From: Halichoerus grypus
Taxonomy: Eukaryota > Chordata > Mammalia > Carnivora > Phocidae
DNA: 64,000 bases
NCBI RefSeq assembly: GCF_964656455.1
Contig: NC_135718.1
Coordinates: 125,589,093 to 125,653,092 of the forward strand
Direction: 5' to 3'
This document shows, in pieces, positions 1-11,018 of this stretch (its first letter is position 1; each line of letters begins with the position of its first letter). The translations under genes and the position numbers were made by a program. The notes below the pieces were generated by a model that did not search any database, was not told the DNA's origin, and saw nothing but the letters and a program-made list of their open reading frames with translations.

Positions 1-862
1 AGAAAGGGGTACCCTCCTACACTGTTGGTGGGAATGCAAGCTGGTGCAACCACTCTGGAACAGTATGGAGGTTCTTCAAAAAGTTGAAAATAGAGCTACC
101 CTACGACCCAGCAATTGCACTACTGGGTATTTACCCCAAAGATACAAATGTAGGGATCTGAAGGGGTACATGCACCCTGATGTTTATAGCAGCAATGTCC
201 ACAATAGCCAAACTGTGGAAAGAGCCACGATGTCCATCGACAGATGAATGGATAAAGAAGATGTGGTATGTATATACAATGGAATATTATGCAGCCATCA
301 AAAGGAATGAGATCTTGCCATTTGCAACGACGTGGATGGAACTGGAGGGTGTTATTTGAGCGAAATAAGTCAATCAGAGAAAGACATGTATCATATGACC
401 TCACTGATATGAGGAATTCTTAATCTCAGGAAACAAACTGAGGGTTGCTGGAGTGGGGGTGGTGGGAGGGATGGGGCGGCTGGGTGATAGACATTGGGGA
501 GGGTATGTGCTATGGTGACCGCTGTGAATTCTGCAAGACTGTTGAATCACAGATCTGTACCTCTGAAACAAATAATACATTATATGTTAAAAAAAAAAAA
601 AAAAAGATAGCAGGAAGGGAAGACTGAAGGGGGGGAAATTGGAGAGGGGGATGAGCCATGAGAGACGATGGACTCTGAAAAACAAACAGGGTTCTAGAGG
701 GAAAGGGAGTGGGAAGATGGGTTAGCCTGGTGATGGGTATTAAAGAGGGCGTGTTCTGCATGAAGCACTGGGTGTTATATGCAAATAATGAATCATGGAA
801 CACTACATCAAAAACTAATGATGTAATGTATGATGATTAACATAACATAATAAAAAAAAAAA
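1..862 (+). mobile_element. LINE-1, 3' end (ORF2 C-terminus plus 3' UTR), truncated by the window edge
   Basis: Bases 1-400 encode the L1 ORF2 C-terminal region: the plus strand reads the typical [12 protein letters not shown], [23 protein letters not shown] and DEWIKKMWY-like segments, in broken frames. Near 350-360 the family's methionine-leucine-serine-glutamate stretch is damaged by a small deletion, so the copy is coding-dead. A 3' UTR follows (about 400-588), then a 17-A run at 589-605, then a second L1-type tail to 862. The orientation faces the matching copy at 62569-64000. Family assignment is from recognition of ORF2 motifs. Confidence 0.93.
606..862 (+). mobile_element. Second 3' UTR module of the L1 (B-type tail)
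   Basis: This module starts directly after an internal poly(A) run and contains the purine-rich block (gatagcaggaaggg), the segment ccatgagagac, a gggttag/cctggtgatgggtatt stretch and the terminal taacataacataataaaa. The same module occurs alone or as an L1 end at 5467-5740, 39245-39482, 54024-54310 and, reversed, 62569-62843. Two A-rich tails in one element imply either a composite subfamily or an insertion into an older tail. Confidence 0.85.
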
Positions 863-906
863 GAGGTCAGAGGATCCTAAGAAAGAATAAAGACTGTGAC
901 AAGAGC

Positions 907-930
907 AAAAAAAAAAAAAAAAAAAAAAAA
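907..930. repeat. Poly(A) run, 24 A
   Basis: Uninterrupted A24, separated from the L1 tail by 44 bases of non-L1 DNA. It abuts the old minus-strand L1 fragment. It may be the tail of a lost insertion, or simple-repeat expansion. Confidence 0.9.
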
Positions 931-1615
931 TCTTTATCCATTTTGAGTTAAATTTTGTATATGGTGCCAAATAAGGATTTAATTTAATTCTTTTCATGTA
1001 GATATCTGGTTTTCTCAGCACCATTTGTTGAAAAGACTGTCCTTTCCCCATTGAATAGACCTAGGATCCTATATGACCATATATGAAAGGGTTTAATTAT
1101 GGGTTCTATATTATATTCCATATATATGAAAGGGTTTCATATATATGGAATCAATTGACCATATATGAAAGGGTTTAATTATGGGTTCTATATTATATTC
1201 CATTGATCTATATGTCTGTCTTTATGTCAGTACCACACTATTTTGATTGCTGTAGCTTTTGTAGTAACTTTTGAAATCAGGAAGATGAGTCCCCCAACTT
1301 TGTTCTGCAAAAGTGTTTTGGTTATTGGGGTCCCTTGAGATTCCATATGAATTTTAGGATAGGCTTTTCTATTTCTGTAAACAACTGCCATTGAGATTTC
1401 AATATTGAATCTGCTGATCACTTTGTGTAGTACTGTTATCTTAACAATATTAAGTCTTTCAGTCCATGAACATGAGATGCCTTTCCATTTATTTATGTCT
1501 TAATTTCTTTCTGCAATGGTTTTTATTTTTCTGTGTGCAAGTCTTTTGCCTTAGGTTGAACTTATTGCTAGTTTTGAGTCTTCTTTATTTTCAACAAAAT
1601 ACTGAGTTATAATTT
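931..1615 (-). mobile_element. Old L1 ORF2 fragment, minus strand
   Basis: On the minus strand this reads decayed ORF2 protein: a segment resembling the family's [16 protein letters not shown], then a DIYMKRIKLNPYLAPYTKF-like stretch. The middle matches the general L1 ORF2 region upstream of the C-terminal domain. No poly(A), TSD or 3' UTR is visible, so both ends are truncated. Divergence and scattered stops suggest an old L1. It carries an internal duplication and hairpin at 1075-1203. Confidence 0.8.
1075..1203. repeat. 82-bp-offset direct duplication around a perfect inverted repeat
   Basis: Bases 1075-1121 recur at 1157-1203 without visible mismatch. Between them lies a perfect 17-bp inverted repeat (1115-1131 against 1135-1151) with a 3-base ggg loop. 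Normal L1 ORF2 would have only one copy of the direct repeat, so the extra DNA is a local rearrangement. Confidence 0.9.
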
Positions 1616-1950
1616 TAGTACTGATGCAATTCCATTGTGTGGTATTGTTCTTTGTGACTCTTATCACACATTTGGTGAATCTTGTTTGCCCATTTTTAAA
1701 TCTACTACTTCCTCTCAAACTCTCTATATCTCTTCCTTCTGTGTTTTTAGTAATTAAAACAAGTTATGCTCTAACACAACTCCTATTTATTTTCAGGCAT
1801 AATCGATAGTGTTTAATTTCTCTGATGCTCATTTTCATTTAGCATTCACTACCAAAATGACTTTTTCTTTATTTCCAATTATTTCCAGAACCCTGTCAGC
1901 TTTCTTTTTAAATCTCCCTTTTCTCCAGTCATCTAATATCTGAGTTTTCT

Positions 1951-2146
1951 TTTTTTAAGATTTTATTTATTTATTTATTAGAGAGAGAGAGAAAGAGAGA
2001 GAAACAGCATGAAAGGGGGAGAGGGTCAGAGGGAGAAGCAGGCTCCCCACTGAGACGGGAGCCCGATGTGGGACTCGATCCCAGGACTCCATGATCATGA
2101 CCTGAGCTGAAAGCAGTTGCTTAACCAACTGAGCCACCCAGGCACC
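1951..2146 (-). mobile_element. SINEC (tRNA-derived carnivore SINE), minus
   Basis: Minus-strand SINE: A/T tail and GA-rich tract first, then the complement of the tRNA-related head ending in gagccacccaggcaccc. An 18-bp TSD is perfect at 1933-1950 and 2147-2164, which defines the insertion exactly. SINEC is mobilised in trans by L1, consistent with the T-rich target. Confidence 0.96.
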
Positions 2147-2256
2147 CTAATATCTGAGTTTTCTAATTCTCATTGATGCTATTATTTTGTATTTCTATCA
2201 GTTTATTAATTTTTAGTATATTTTGTAATACTAGTTACATTTTTTAAACATTATGG

Positions 2257-2372
2257 GCATAACTCTCTCTATATATATGTATATGTATACATATATACAT
2301 ATTTCTCTCTATATATATAACATATAATTATTCCATAAATGTTATATATAATACATATAATTATATAGAAGA
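2257..2372. repeat. AT-rich tatata/catata low-complexity tract
   Basis: Imperfect alternation of ta, tgtata and cata with two ctctctatatata blocks. Simple sequence, probably length-variable; no function is indicated. Confidence 0.8.
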
Positions 2373-4094
2373 TTTGACCACAGATATTTTCTATTGTTCA
2401 TAAATAAGTGAGATGAACTTTACAGTATTCTTAGGAAGGGAGAATTGATTAGTTTAGCTCAATCAACTTCATGGCTCTAGTGCTCCTTCCCTCTAATGCT
2501 TTTATTTCTTAGAGATGTTAAAAATATGATTGCATACTTTCTGCAATCTGCTGGCTCTCTTCCCCTCTTCCCTTACATCTGGACCAATTCTTTCCTTTGC
2601 CTATATTGTCCTTATCCTGACAGATGTGGCTCCTAACTCAAGTAGTTTCACCTCCACAAAGGGCTTTCACCTAGAAGAGATCTTATTAGATTCATTTCAA
2701 GAACTCAGACAGCCCAACCCCTTCCAATACCATCTAAACTTACCACAATCCCTTTGCAGTCACCTGCTAATTTGAGCCTGCAAAACTCCCTCCTAATTTT
2801 GACTGCTATTCCTTTAGAATTCCAGTAAGTACTCACTGGCTCATTTGGTGTTCTCTGGCAATCAGGGCCATCTGAAGTTCCTTTGCTTTATCTCTGCTTC
2901 ATCCCGCACACAGTTACTAACATGTGGGCCTTTTGCTGTCAGTGGTTTATCCCCTGCATCTGTATTTTAAGGTTTGCAGGATACCATATTTTTGTTTTAG
3001 ATTTGTGGTACATTTTCCAAGTGTTTTTGTTATGCTCTCCTATTCTAGTAGCTCTATTTATTTCAATGGAGAGATTTCAAAGGATACAAAAACAGTGCTC
3101 TTGCCATCTTGTTCTAACCTGCAAATTATTTTTTAAAGAAACATTTTAACTTTTTATCATTTACATATGCCAATGAAAGATATTCAAAAACAGCATTTTC
3201 TTTGAAAGAGCTGTTATGTTGTGGAGGTATTGTATTCCATGGTCCTTTCTCGTTTCCTTAGTTGTATTGTAAAATACAGGAAAAAATATCTATTCACACA
3301 TACATATATGTGGGGAGGTATGTGTATATGTGTTTATGTATATGTTTAACAAAGGAAGACAATTATGATGTTTTTCCCTCCTTGTACTGCTTTTGTACGC
3401 TGAATGTCTTTTTCTATAACTAAACTACTTGAGGGAAATCACCCTGCCTCTTGCTTGTGCAACCACAAGCACAATGCCTACGAAGAGTAAAGGCATGTAA
3501 ATATTTCCTGTTATTGATAATAATGGTGGGGCTGTTTATTATGCATACTAAATTTTAATTATTCCAACACACACATTTTAAAATCCTTTTTTGTGCAATA
3601 GAGAGCTAAACTATGATAAAATTATTATTTTCAGTCGAATAGAATAGAAAAAAAAACTGCAGAACTTACCTAAATTTCGACTTTCTTGAATTACTGGATG
3701 CACCATATTTTTCAAATTGAGAAACATAGCTTTTTTTCTTCACAAGTGAAACAGAAAATCACCTGTCCACTCTAATGCCTAAAACAGCTGATTTAGTCCA
3801 AGTTCTCCTTGGGATCCTGTTTACTCACTGACACATAAGCTTATGCTGATGATGAATGCAAGGTGACTATTTCATATATGTCATTTTAAAATATTTATAT
3901 TGAATGTATAATAAAAAATAACCTTCAATGCAGATGCATTGGAAAACTCTCAGTTCTTACGTCAGTGCTCAGAACAGAAAAGGAAGAAAAATGGAGCAGC
4001 ATTTAAAGAACAGGCACAACTCCAGACACTGTAATAGGTATTAATTATATTTACTATGTTTCAAGAAGATACGGATAAACATGGTAACATGATA

Positions 4095-4205
4095 AAAAGG
4101 AAGAAAGGGCCAGAGACCTAAATGTTAAGCCTTGCTCTGCTACTAAGTTGTGTTGGTCCAAGCTATTAATTGAAATTGCTATAGGACTCAGTTATTTCTT
4201 ATAAA
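4095..4205 (+). mobile_element. MIR fragment, plus (weak)
   Basis: Order of decayed MIR core words: cttgctctgctactaagttg, then a 'tgggcaag-ttactta' equivalent, then gactcagttatttct. They are collinear with the MIR consensus (ctctgccacttactagctg ... cctcagtttcc). Heavily diverged. Confidence 0.45.
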
Positions 4206-5014
4206 AGGTATTTGCCTCAACATACAACTGCATTCCCAAGTTGTTATGAAATGGCAAATCAACATTCAAGCACTTCCTGCTTTGGTGGGAATCTCCAGAT
4301 GGTGTTGAGGCAGGACCCTATCTCCCACCCTGGAAACCAAATGGAAGAAAATGATTCTATCTATTCTTTGTCAAATAAAAGCACAGGTACATGGCTTAGG
4401 ATCTTGATAACACAGACCTTTGTATCTTAAGGGAAGGCTGTACAGACGAAGAGACAACAAATTATATTCATGGGACAACGGTGAATTGGAAGATATAAGG
4501 CAGCCATAGTCCAGTGGTGACACCTGCTGATTCCTTGGCTGCCTAACCTCAATTATTTCTAATACAAATTTCCATAACGTGTTTCCTTGTCTTTCCATTG
4601 GTTCTGTGACCAACTATAAATCATATCAATGTGTTTTCTTTTACTACTTCCCATAAGCAGCATTGGTTTCTGCCATTTGCAACCAAAAACCTTGGCATGG
4701 AAAACAAAATATTTGTGGCATTCAACTCAGAAATGAAGTTGATAGAACTAATCATTTAAATAAAAAGTTACAATCTGACAAGAGTTTAATATCTAAAAAA
4801 ATTGAGACTACTTTTAACATTTGCACTTATATAATAATAATCTATTATCAAGTAACAACTTATTTTTTTCAAATATTTTCACATAATCAATGTCAACGTG
4901 TGAGCTACTAAGGAATATAGATCTTAGCACATATGATATGTGTAGCTTGTTAATTTTTAAAGAAAATCTAAAAAAAACAAAACTGTCATTCAGATACAAA
5001 ATTATCATTTCTCA

Positions 5015-5160
5015 AATCCAAGTTCTACCACCTGGTAGACTGTGACCTTGGAAATATAACTCACCATCCCTAAAATGTAATTTTTGTAATCTTTAAAATT
5101 AAGGTACTAACAATTTAATAGTGGACATGCTAATACCTATTATGAATATTAAACGTATTA
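5015..5160 (+). mobile_element. MIR fragment, plus
   Basis: Starts with caagttctaccacctggtag and continues with gtgaccttgg, a taaaatgtaatttttg stretch and aaggtactaacaattt. These are collinear with the MIR core and its 3' half. No flanking duplication survives, as expected for an ancient mammalian SINE. Confidence 0.55.
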
Positions 5161-5466
5161 TGAATTTGAAAATCTAACAAAGTCTAAAATGTAGAAAGTT
5201 ACCTAAAACAATAATGATAGTGATGATGATTTTCCAACGTAGTGGTGGCTTAGTCCTCTTTTTATTGTACTAAGAATGAACTCACGGAACCTGGCTTTGA
5301 AATTAATAGCTGAATATAACCTCTTTTAGTCTCTGAAGTTCATTACTCCCAAAATCCCTGATATACATCCCCCCCGCTCTAATTTGCACTTCTTTTCCCC
5401 AGAAGAAACTTCATTTTATTTTACTTCATAATCCCCCAAAAGACAGTCCTCACCTTCCCTTATTAA

Positions 5467-5740
5467 GATGATAGCAGGAGGGGAAGAATGAAGGGGGGAA
5501 ATCGGAGGGGGAGATGAACCATGAGAGACTATGGTCTCTGAGAAACAAACTGAGGGTTCTAGAGGAGAGGGGAGGGGAAGGGAGTGGGGGGATGGGTTAG
5601 CCTGGTGATGGATATTAAAGAGGGCACGTACTGAATGGAGCACTGGGTGTTATACGCAAACAATGAATCATGGAACACTACATCAAAAACTAATGATGTA
5701 ATGTATGGTGATTAACATAACATAATAATAAAAAAAAAAA
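5467..5740 (+). mobile_element. L1 3' tail (B-type module only), plus
   Basis: Begins at gatagcaggagggg, the same joint that follows the internal poly(A) of the L1 at position 1. It runs through the B module to taacataacataataataaa and an A-run. It is an extremely 5'-truncated L1 insertion or a separately mobilised tail. I could not define a convincing TSD. Confidence 0.85.
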
Positions 5741-6320
5741 TGCAGCCTCCTCTCCCAATACCTTCACAAAACATTGATTTCCTCCTTTAGAGTTAAAATG
5801 AACACCTAGTTCCAAACTGTGTACTTCCCCAGCCCTGACCCTTCCTCCCCATCTGCCTGTATATCCATCTGTTCTTTGAACCTGACGGCCTTTGGCTCTG
5901 TCCCCAAAAGGTAGTTCCCCAAGGTCACTTGGCGTACTTGTTTATTTATTTTCTATGGGTCCCATTCGTAGGACCCTTACTGACCTACATATGCCGCCAG
6001 AATACCTGTCCTAATTTCACAGCAATTCTGCCTAGTTTCCTGTCCCTTCTTCCTGCTTCTATCCAATGGCCACTCTAACACCCACCAAGAACAACTTGCA
6101 AGGAACCACTGATTTGAAATTCAAGAGACCGTTTTCAAGCTCGGCTCTGCTCCCTGAAATTCCCTGTTGGCTAGTTCCTCAGCTGTTACTTGAGGAATGT
6201 AGATGTTGACTACGGCGAAATAATTCTGGATTCTGAAGAGGGAAGTGGGACAAAATTCAGAAATGGGCACCAGGGGAGACAAGGATAAAACAAGAGAGAG
6301 AATTTGAAACAAAGCTAGAG
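5741..6320. other. Unassigned, moderately GC-rich DNA
   Basis: Mixed-composition sequence between the L1 tail and the GC-rich block. A minus-strand aaaataaataaac near 5940-5957 resembles a polyadenylation signal. I see no A-tract after it, so it is not evidence of a processed copy by itself. No recognised repeat. Confidence 0.4.
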
Positions 6321-7345
6321 GCAGGTGCCTGATGGAGGGTCCCCTCCTACATCATCCCCAGAAACAAGTGAGCCAGTTCTGAAGCCAGATGCTCCTACAG
6401 CTCAGAGCCCCTGCCCATCTAGCTGTTAGCTGGCTTCAAGCCTCGCACACCCGATGAGCAGACCCTTGCCTTACCCTGTGTTCCGCTCCACCAACTCAGC
6501 CCGGTCTCTCAGCTCCTGATGGCCGGACTCCAGCCCAGGGCACTCACGCCCTCTGCCCACTTTCTCTGGCAGTACCTCAGGGCCGAAAAGTTGTTCTAGT
6601 CTCTCTTCTTTTGCTTGTGGGACCCTCGAGTGGTGGCAGGATTGTGGTAGGGGATGAGATGAGAGGGCTGAGGTGGAGAGAAGGGGGTTGCTGTAGTGTG
6701 GACAGGGGCACCAACCTTGTATCCCCCTGCCCCTGCTTAGGTATCGCTGCCTCAGTCGAGGGTCTCCAGGGCAGGGGGCTGGGCTTAGTCAAAGGTCAAG
6801 AGGCACGAGGGGACTGCAGGTGGCGATGGTAGGGGTGGGGAAGGTAGTGGGAAGAATGGGACACGCCGGAGGCGGTCCCCCATCTGCTTCAGCTCCTTCT
6901 CCAGGAAGGTCATGGCCTCCAGGGCAGGAGGGGGCCAGGAAAGTGGGTGGAGCGTACCTGCGGCATGGGGCAGGGGCGGGCTCCCCGGGGAGATGGGCCG
7001 TAAAGCAAGTCATTAGGCGGGAGCTGCCGTCACCTGCCAGGGGCTTTCCTCAAGCCGCCACCGGAAACCGGTTCTCGCCTGCTCCTTTAAGGACCTGGTG
7101 GGGCCGGGAGGAGCAGGGGCCAGGGGGACTTCCCGTAGTGCGGTACAGGACACCGCGCAGCCACGGGCCGGGAGCAGGGCCTTTCTCCTGCTGCAGCCCC
7201 AAGGTCCCCAGAAATGACACGGCTGCAACACAGGCACTGAGCTCCCGAACTGAGAGGAGGCAATGGAGATTGCTCAGGAGGGCGAAAGTGGAGGACAACA
7301 CAGCAGCAGAAAGGAGAGGAGGTGGCAGCCGGGCCTTTACTGACA
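6321..7345. other. GC-rich, CpG-enriched block; possible island or decayed gene fragment (unrecognised)
   Basis: The only markedly GC-rich stretch in the window. From 6841 to 7345 I count about 25 CpG by hand in roughly 500 bases. On the minus strand it holds several short open stretches with protein-like composition: a leucine/lysine-rich segment at 6880-6935 (reading ALEAMTFLEKELKQMGDRLR), and a segment at 6455-6600 (LEQLFGPEVLPEKVG onwards). They lie in different frames with intervening stops. Minus-strand donor-like CAG|GTACGC occurs near 6952-6962, and a pyrimidine tract ending in CAG near 6818. This could be a dead gene piece, an orphan CpG island, or both. I do not recognise a parent gene. 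Confidence 0.5.
6870..6965 (-). pseudogene. Possible exon relic inside the GC-rich block, minus strand
   Basis: The reverse complement keeps one frame open across the interval. It encodes a proline-rich start followed by an amphipathic, helix-like stretch (MTFLEKELKQMGDRLRR), and continues into a proline/serine run to a stop near 6793. A TGA lies upstream in the same frame, so no complete coding sequence exists. The charged heptad-like pattern is more protein-like than the random frames nearby, but GC-rich DNA commonly gives long open frames. No gene name is offered. Confidence 0.25.
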
Positions 7346-7346
7346 T

Positions 7347-7370
7347 AAGGTGATAGACAGATAGACAGAC

Positions 7371-7412
<42 letters not shown>

Positions 7413-7424
7413 ATAGAAAGATAG
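7347..7424. repeat. GATA/TAGA tetranucleotide microsatellite
   Basis: About a dozen pure gata units flanked by degenerate gacagata and aaatagaaagata units. It sits exactly at the 3' edge of the GC-rich block. Likely polymorphic between individuals. Confidence 0.97.
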
Positions 7425-10105
7425 ATTTTAATTAGAAATATGGCTACTAGATTTTCTTATATGGGGCCAATTCTGGACAAAACAGTGAATTGATGAGGTT
7501 TGCCTTCAGTGCTTTGAACTTCTCTATTTGTTGCCACTTTGGGCGTCCCTTCCCCAACTCAACCATCCCAAATCTTCATATTCTTCTATAACCCTATTTA
7601 TATGTGCTTTGGCATATGGAGTCAGTTACTGGCGTCAGCTCAAATTAATGGACATCTTCCCATTAGAATTTGTAGGTGGGTACATATAAAACCTTTTACT
7701 GGTACTGTATTTGTATTCCTAGCAAAGTCCCTGGCTTTCATTGAATGAGCAAATAGAGGAATAAAAGAATAAATGAAAAATAAATGATTGGAAGATAGAC
7801 ATAGAGGAAAAAGAAATAAAATGAATAGAGAGAAAGAGTAAAGAGGAAAAAGAAAGTAAAGGAGAAAATAAAGTGAGAGTCTATCATTGAACTTTCTGGC
7901 ATTAACCATTGAGTGAAGAAAGTCATAGGGGTAAATATTGATGTCTTCAAATATCTAGTGAAATTATACCATATACATGGCCATCAATGGTTTTGATGGT
8001 TAAGTCATGCATAAGAGTAATAGACCCTTTATAATGAGGGATGCAATGAGTGGTCCCATGTTTCTAGTTCTTTCGTATTTCTCTGTAAGGTATCTTTCTG
8101 TGAGATAATGTAAAATAAATCATCACCTAAAATTAGATGGCATTATCATTAATGCTGTTGTATATGTATACATACCAATTATATATCTGTACATATATAA
8201 AATTGGAAGCAAATGATTGAATTTAATAAAAGAACTAGACATTTTGCAATACCTAAAAGTCATTTTTATAAGCCAATAGAATTCTGGGGGGAAAATCTCC
8301 TTTACCTCATTCCAACAGTAAGAAAAAAATTCTGTATGTAGAAGCATTTTCTGAAACTGAATGTATATGATCATTAACAATAATACTGGGATAAAGGGAT
8401 ACCCTTTTATCCATCTCATAGTGAAGATGATGAAATAACAAAGCCAACTATACAGTATGGAAAATTTTCTTCTGCTGTCTGACTTAAATTCATCTAAAGA
8501 CTTGGTTGACTGGAAAAGCTATCTTTTTTTTTTTAAGCTTTCCTCCTCATGCCTTATTCAGCATACATTTTGAGGACAGCTGGAGAAGTCTATAATGAGT
8601 TACATTAATAACTGAAGAGGAAGAATGATGGGCATTCTTAGAGGGAGGGGGAAAGAAAAAAAATGAGAATACGCAGATGTTTGTGTACAGCCACGAGTGA
8701 ATTAGTAATGAGTGTAGTATAACTAAGAGCAGAGATGAAGATATGTTGAAAAGGATGCCTGTGAATGTGACTCTTAGCACCATAGCAACATCTGACATCC
8801 TGGAATTCCACTGCCTTGAAACTACCCAGCACATCAATTACTCCACCTACAGAAGAATGGGAGGAAAAACTCACTCAAATTTACTCTTATTTTTTTTTTA
8901 TCTCTAGGAGAATTTTGGTCAATTGGAAGCCTGTTTTTATTTGAAAAGTCAGGCAATCTAGAGGGAGTCAGTGTTTCATTATCTAAGAGGGCAGACATAG
9001 ACAGTAAACTAACCTGAAAGGAAAAGAAACATAACTTTCCATGGAAATTGGGATGGGGGGCATAAGAGTCAGAATTTCACTTAGGTTTTCCACTGTAGTC
9101 AATATTTAATAAGAAAATGAAGATTCCTTGTTAAGTGGTATAAAAATTTATATAAAAATTAGACTTTTATAAGATTATTTTTATAAGATTCTCAATAAGT
9201 AAGCTTTGATAAGGCATGCTATTTTCTATGACTTTTTATATTTTGCTTTTAACATTGCTATTTTCTGTAATGTATTTGTACCCTCAAATCCAATATTATC
9301 TATCCTGTTTTTATCTATTCTACTTTAAATTATATTCCTTTTCAATGCTCTATTTGTTTGTTTTTTGTATGTTTGGTTTTTGGGTTTTGGGGGGGGGGGT
9401 TTGTTTGTTTATTTTGCTTTGTTTGGTTTTGTTTTATCCCAGGTCTTTCTTGGTTCAGTAAGATTTTACCAATGTCAGGGCACTGATCTCCTGGTGCTCA
9501 TTTAAATCTCATATAACTTTGAGCCCAGAGGTGAGCAGAGTTGGAAATAGATAAAAATATCTATTTAAATGTAACTCTTTGTGAGTAGAGCATCACATTA
9601 CCATATAGATCTCACCAAAATCTATGTTCAGTTGTACCTTTAGGCATTTTGCAATGGTAAAGGGTAGGAGGAAGTGTTGTGCAGAGTGCGTAAGTGCTTA
9701 TATATCCAAGAAATGCTAATTTTAAGTTTGTAGTGCACTGCAAGAGGGATGTGCTTTGTTTATGTCCCTACTTGAATTAATCACTAATTATATCCACTAT
9801 AAATGCAAGAGAATGCATTTAGAATGGAAAAGTTCCAATTGATATCTGTTTGTTCTTGTTCATTAAGGAGGATAAAGTTATACTCTGAGACCAAAGGAAA
9901 AAAATAATAATCTAAGAGGAAACTCAGAAAACAAACATTATCAATGACTGAAGAACACGTGAAAGAACACGACTCAGAGAAAAAGAAGATGCTGAGGTAA
10001 AATAGGTCTGGAAACTTACCTATGAACTATTTTGGTCTTTCTTGAAGGAGTTTCATCTTGTCCTCTAAGGCAGTCAGTTCTTAACCTGTTCCAGCACATT
10101 ACATA
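7425..10105. other. Unassigned AT-rich DNA with two low-complexity tracts
   Basis: No recognisable gene or repeat family. A purine-rich A/G tract (about 7750-7880) and a tttg/g-rich tract (9350-9440, with an 11-G run at 9389-9399) stand out. The remaining sequence is ordinary intergenic composition with short chance frames only. Confidence 0.5.
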
Positions 10106-10120
10106 CAATCATTCTCAAAT

Positions 10121-10298
10121 TTTTTTTTTAAGATTTTATTTATTTATTTGACAGAGAGAGAGAGCAGAGGAAGAGGGAGAAGCAGACTCCCTGCTACGCA
10201 GGGAGCCCGATGTGGGACTCGGGACTCAATCTCAGGACCCTGGGATCACGACCTGAGCCAAAGGCAGCTGCTTAACCAATTGAGCCACGCAGGCGCCC
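10121..10298 (-). mobile_element. SINEC, minus
   Basis: T-rich tail, GA-rich tract and reversed tRNA-related head ending in gccacgcaggcgcccc. TSD of about 18 bp at 10106-10123 and 10299-10316 (caatcattctcaaatttt). Moderately diverged. Confidence 0.95.
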
Positions 10299-10316
10299 CA
10301 ATCATTCTCAAATTTT

Positions 10317-11002
10317 GAGCAAAAATAACATGTGATGCACAGTTATCACCTGGCTACCTACCTCTAACTGGACTTTTTTCATAGCTTTACTAAACACACT
10401 GGAGTGTTATAACATTCTGGTTGAATTCCCACCATTTGTAAATATTATACCAGATTCGCAAATCCTACAAATGAGTGGGAAGAATCTTGCTATTTCCTGA
10501 AATGAAGAAAGGTCATGATAATTTAGTGTCAAATATGAAAGCAATCACAACTAAATGGACATTATTTCTGAAGAGGGTGCTAAAATGTGGTGGCTGGCCT
10601 GCCAACTTGCATCTAACAAATTACTGTCCACTTCTGCTCTCCCACATGGGGAATGAGTAGTAAACAAATCTAAATATGTCTCTGAAAACATTTACATTTT
10701 TGGTAGGGAATTGAAGTTAAAGGCTGCCTACATATAGAGTGTGACAGAGTAATTTTTTACACATACCATAAAAATACTCTAAGCTAGACCACTGGCAAAA
10801 GGTGCATTAGTGCATCTCAGGAAGCCTGCAAAAAATGTATTTGACAAATCATTTCATGTGCTGGCTTGATCAAGAGGTATTTGAAATGAATTTAAGTGTG
10901 GAGCTTTGTGATAATCAGATAAAAATGGAAATAGGGACAACAGGAATAGCTATAGAAAAAGTAATTTGATGAAGGAGAGATTCAGAAATTCTGATGAGAA
11001 TT
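10317..11002. other. Unassigned DNA
   Basis: Between two SINEs. I see no repeat family, coding potential or strong low-complexity sequence. Confidence 0.5.
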
Positions 11003-11018
11003 AAAAGGATGAAATTTG

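Larger units (their letters stand above)
2373..5466. other. Unassigned non-coding DNA with weak MIR/L2 relics
   Basis: AT-rich DNA with only short chance frames. Weak relics: an L2-like 3' end about 3415-3515 (activity of ttgagggaaatcaccctg and aatgcctac type phrases), and plus-strand MIR cores described separately at 4095-4205 and 5015-5160. Nothing else is recognised in about 3 kb. Confidence 0.5.

Noticed and set aside
5937..5957. Minus-strand aaataaataaa as the polyadenylation signal of a processed pseudogene covering 5741-7345
   Set aside because: No A-tract or TSD follows, and the upstream sequence includes intron-like splice sites, so a processed copy is not demonstrated.
6820..7353. 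177-codon plus-strand open frame in the GC-rich block
   Set aside because: Composition is Arg/Gly/Pro/Ala-rich, as expected from any stop-poor GC-rich DNA; no domain, no upstream context and no recognised similarity.
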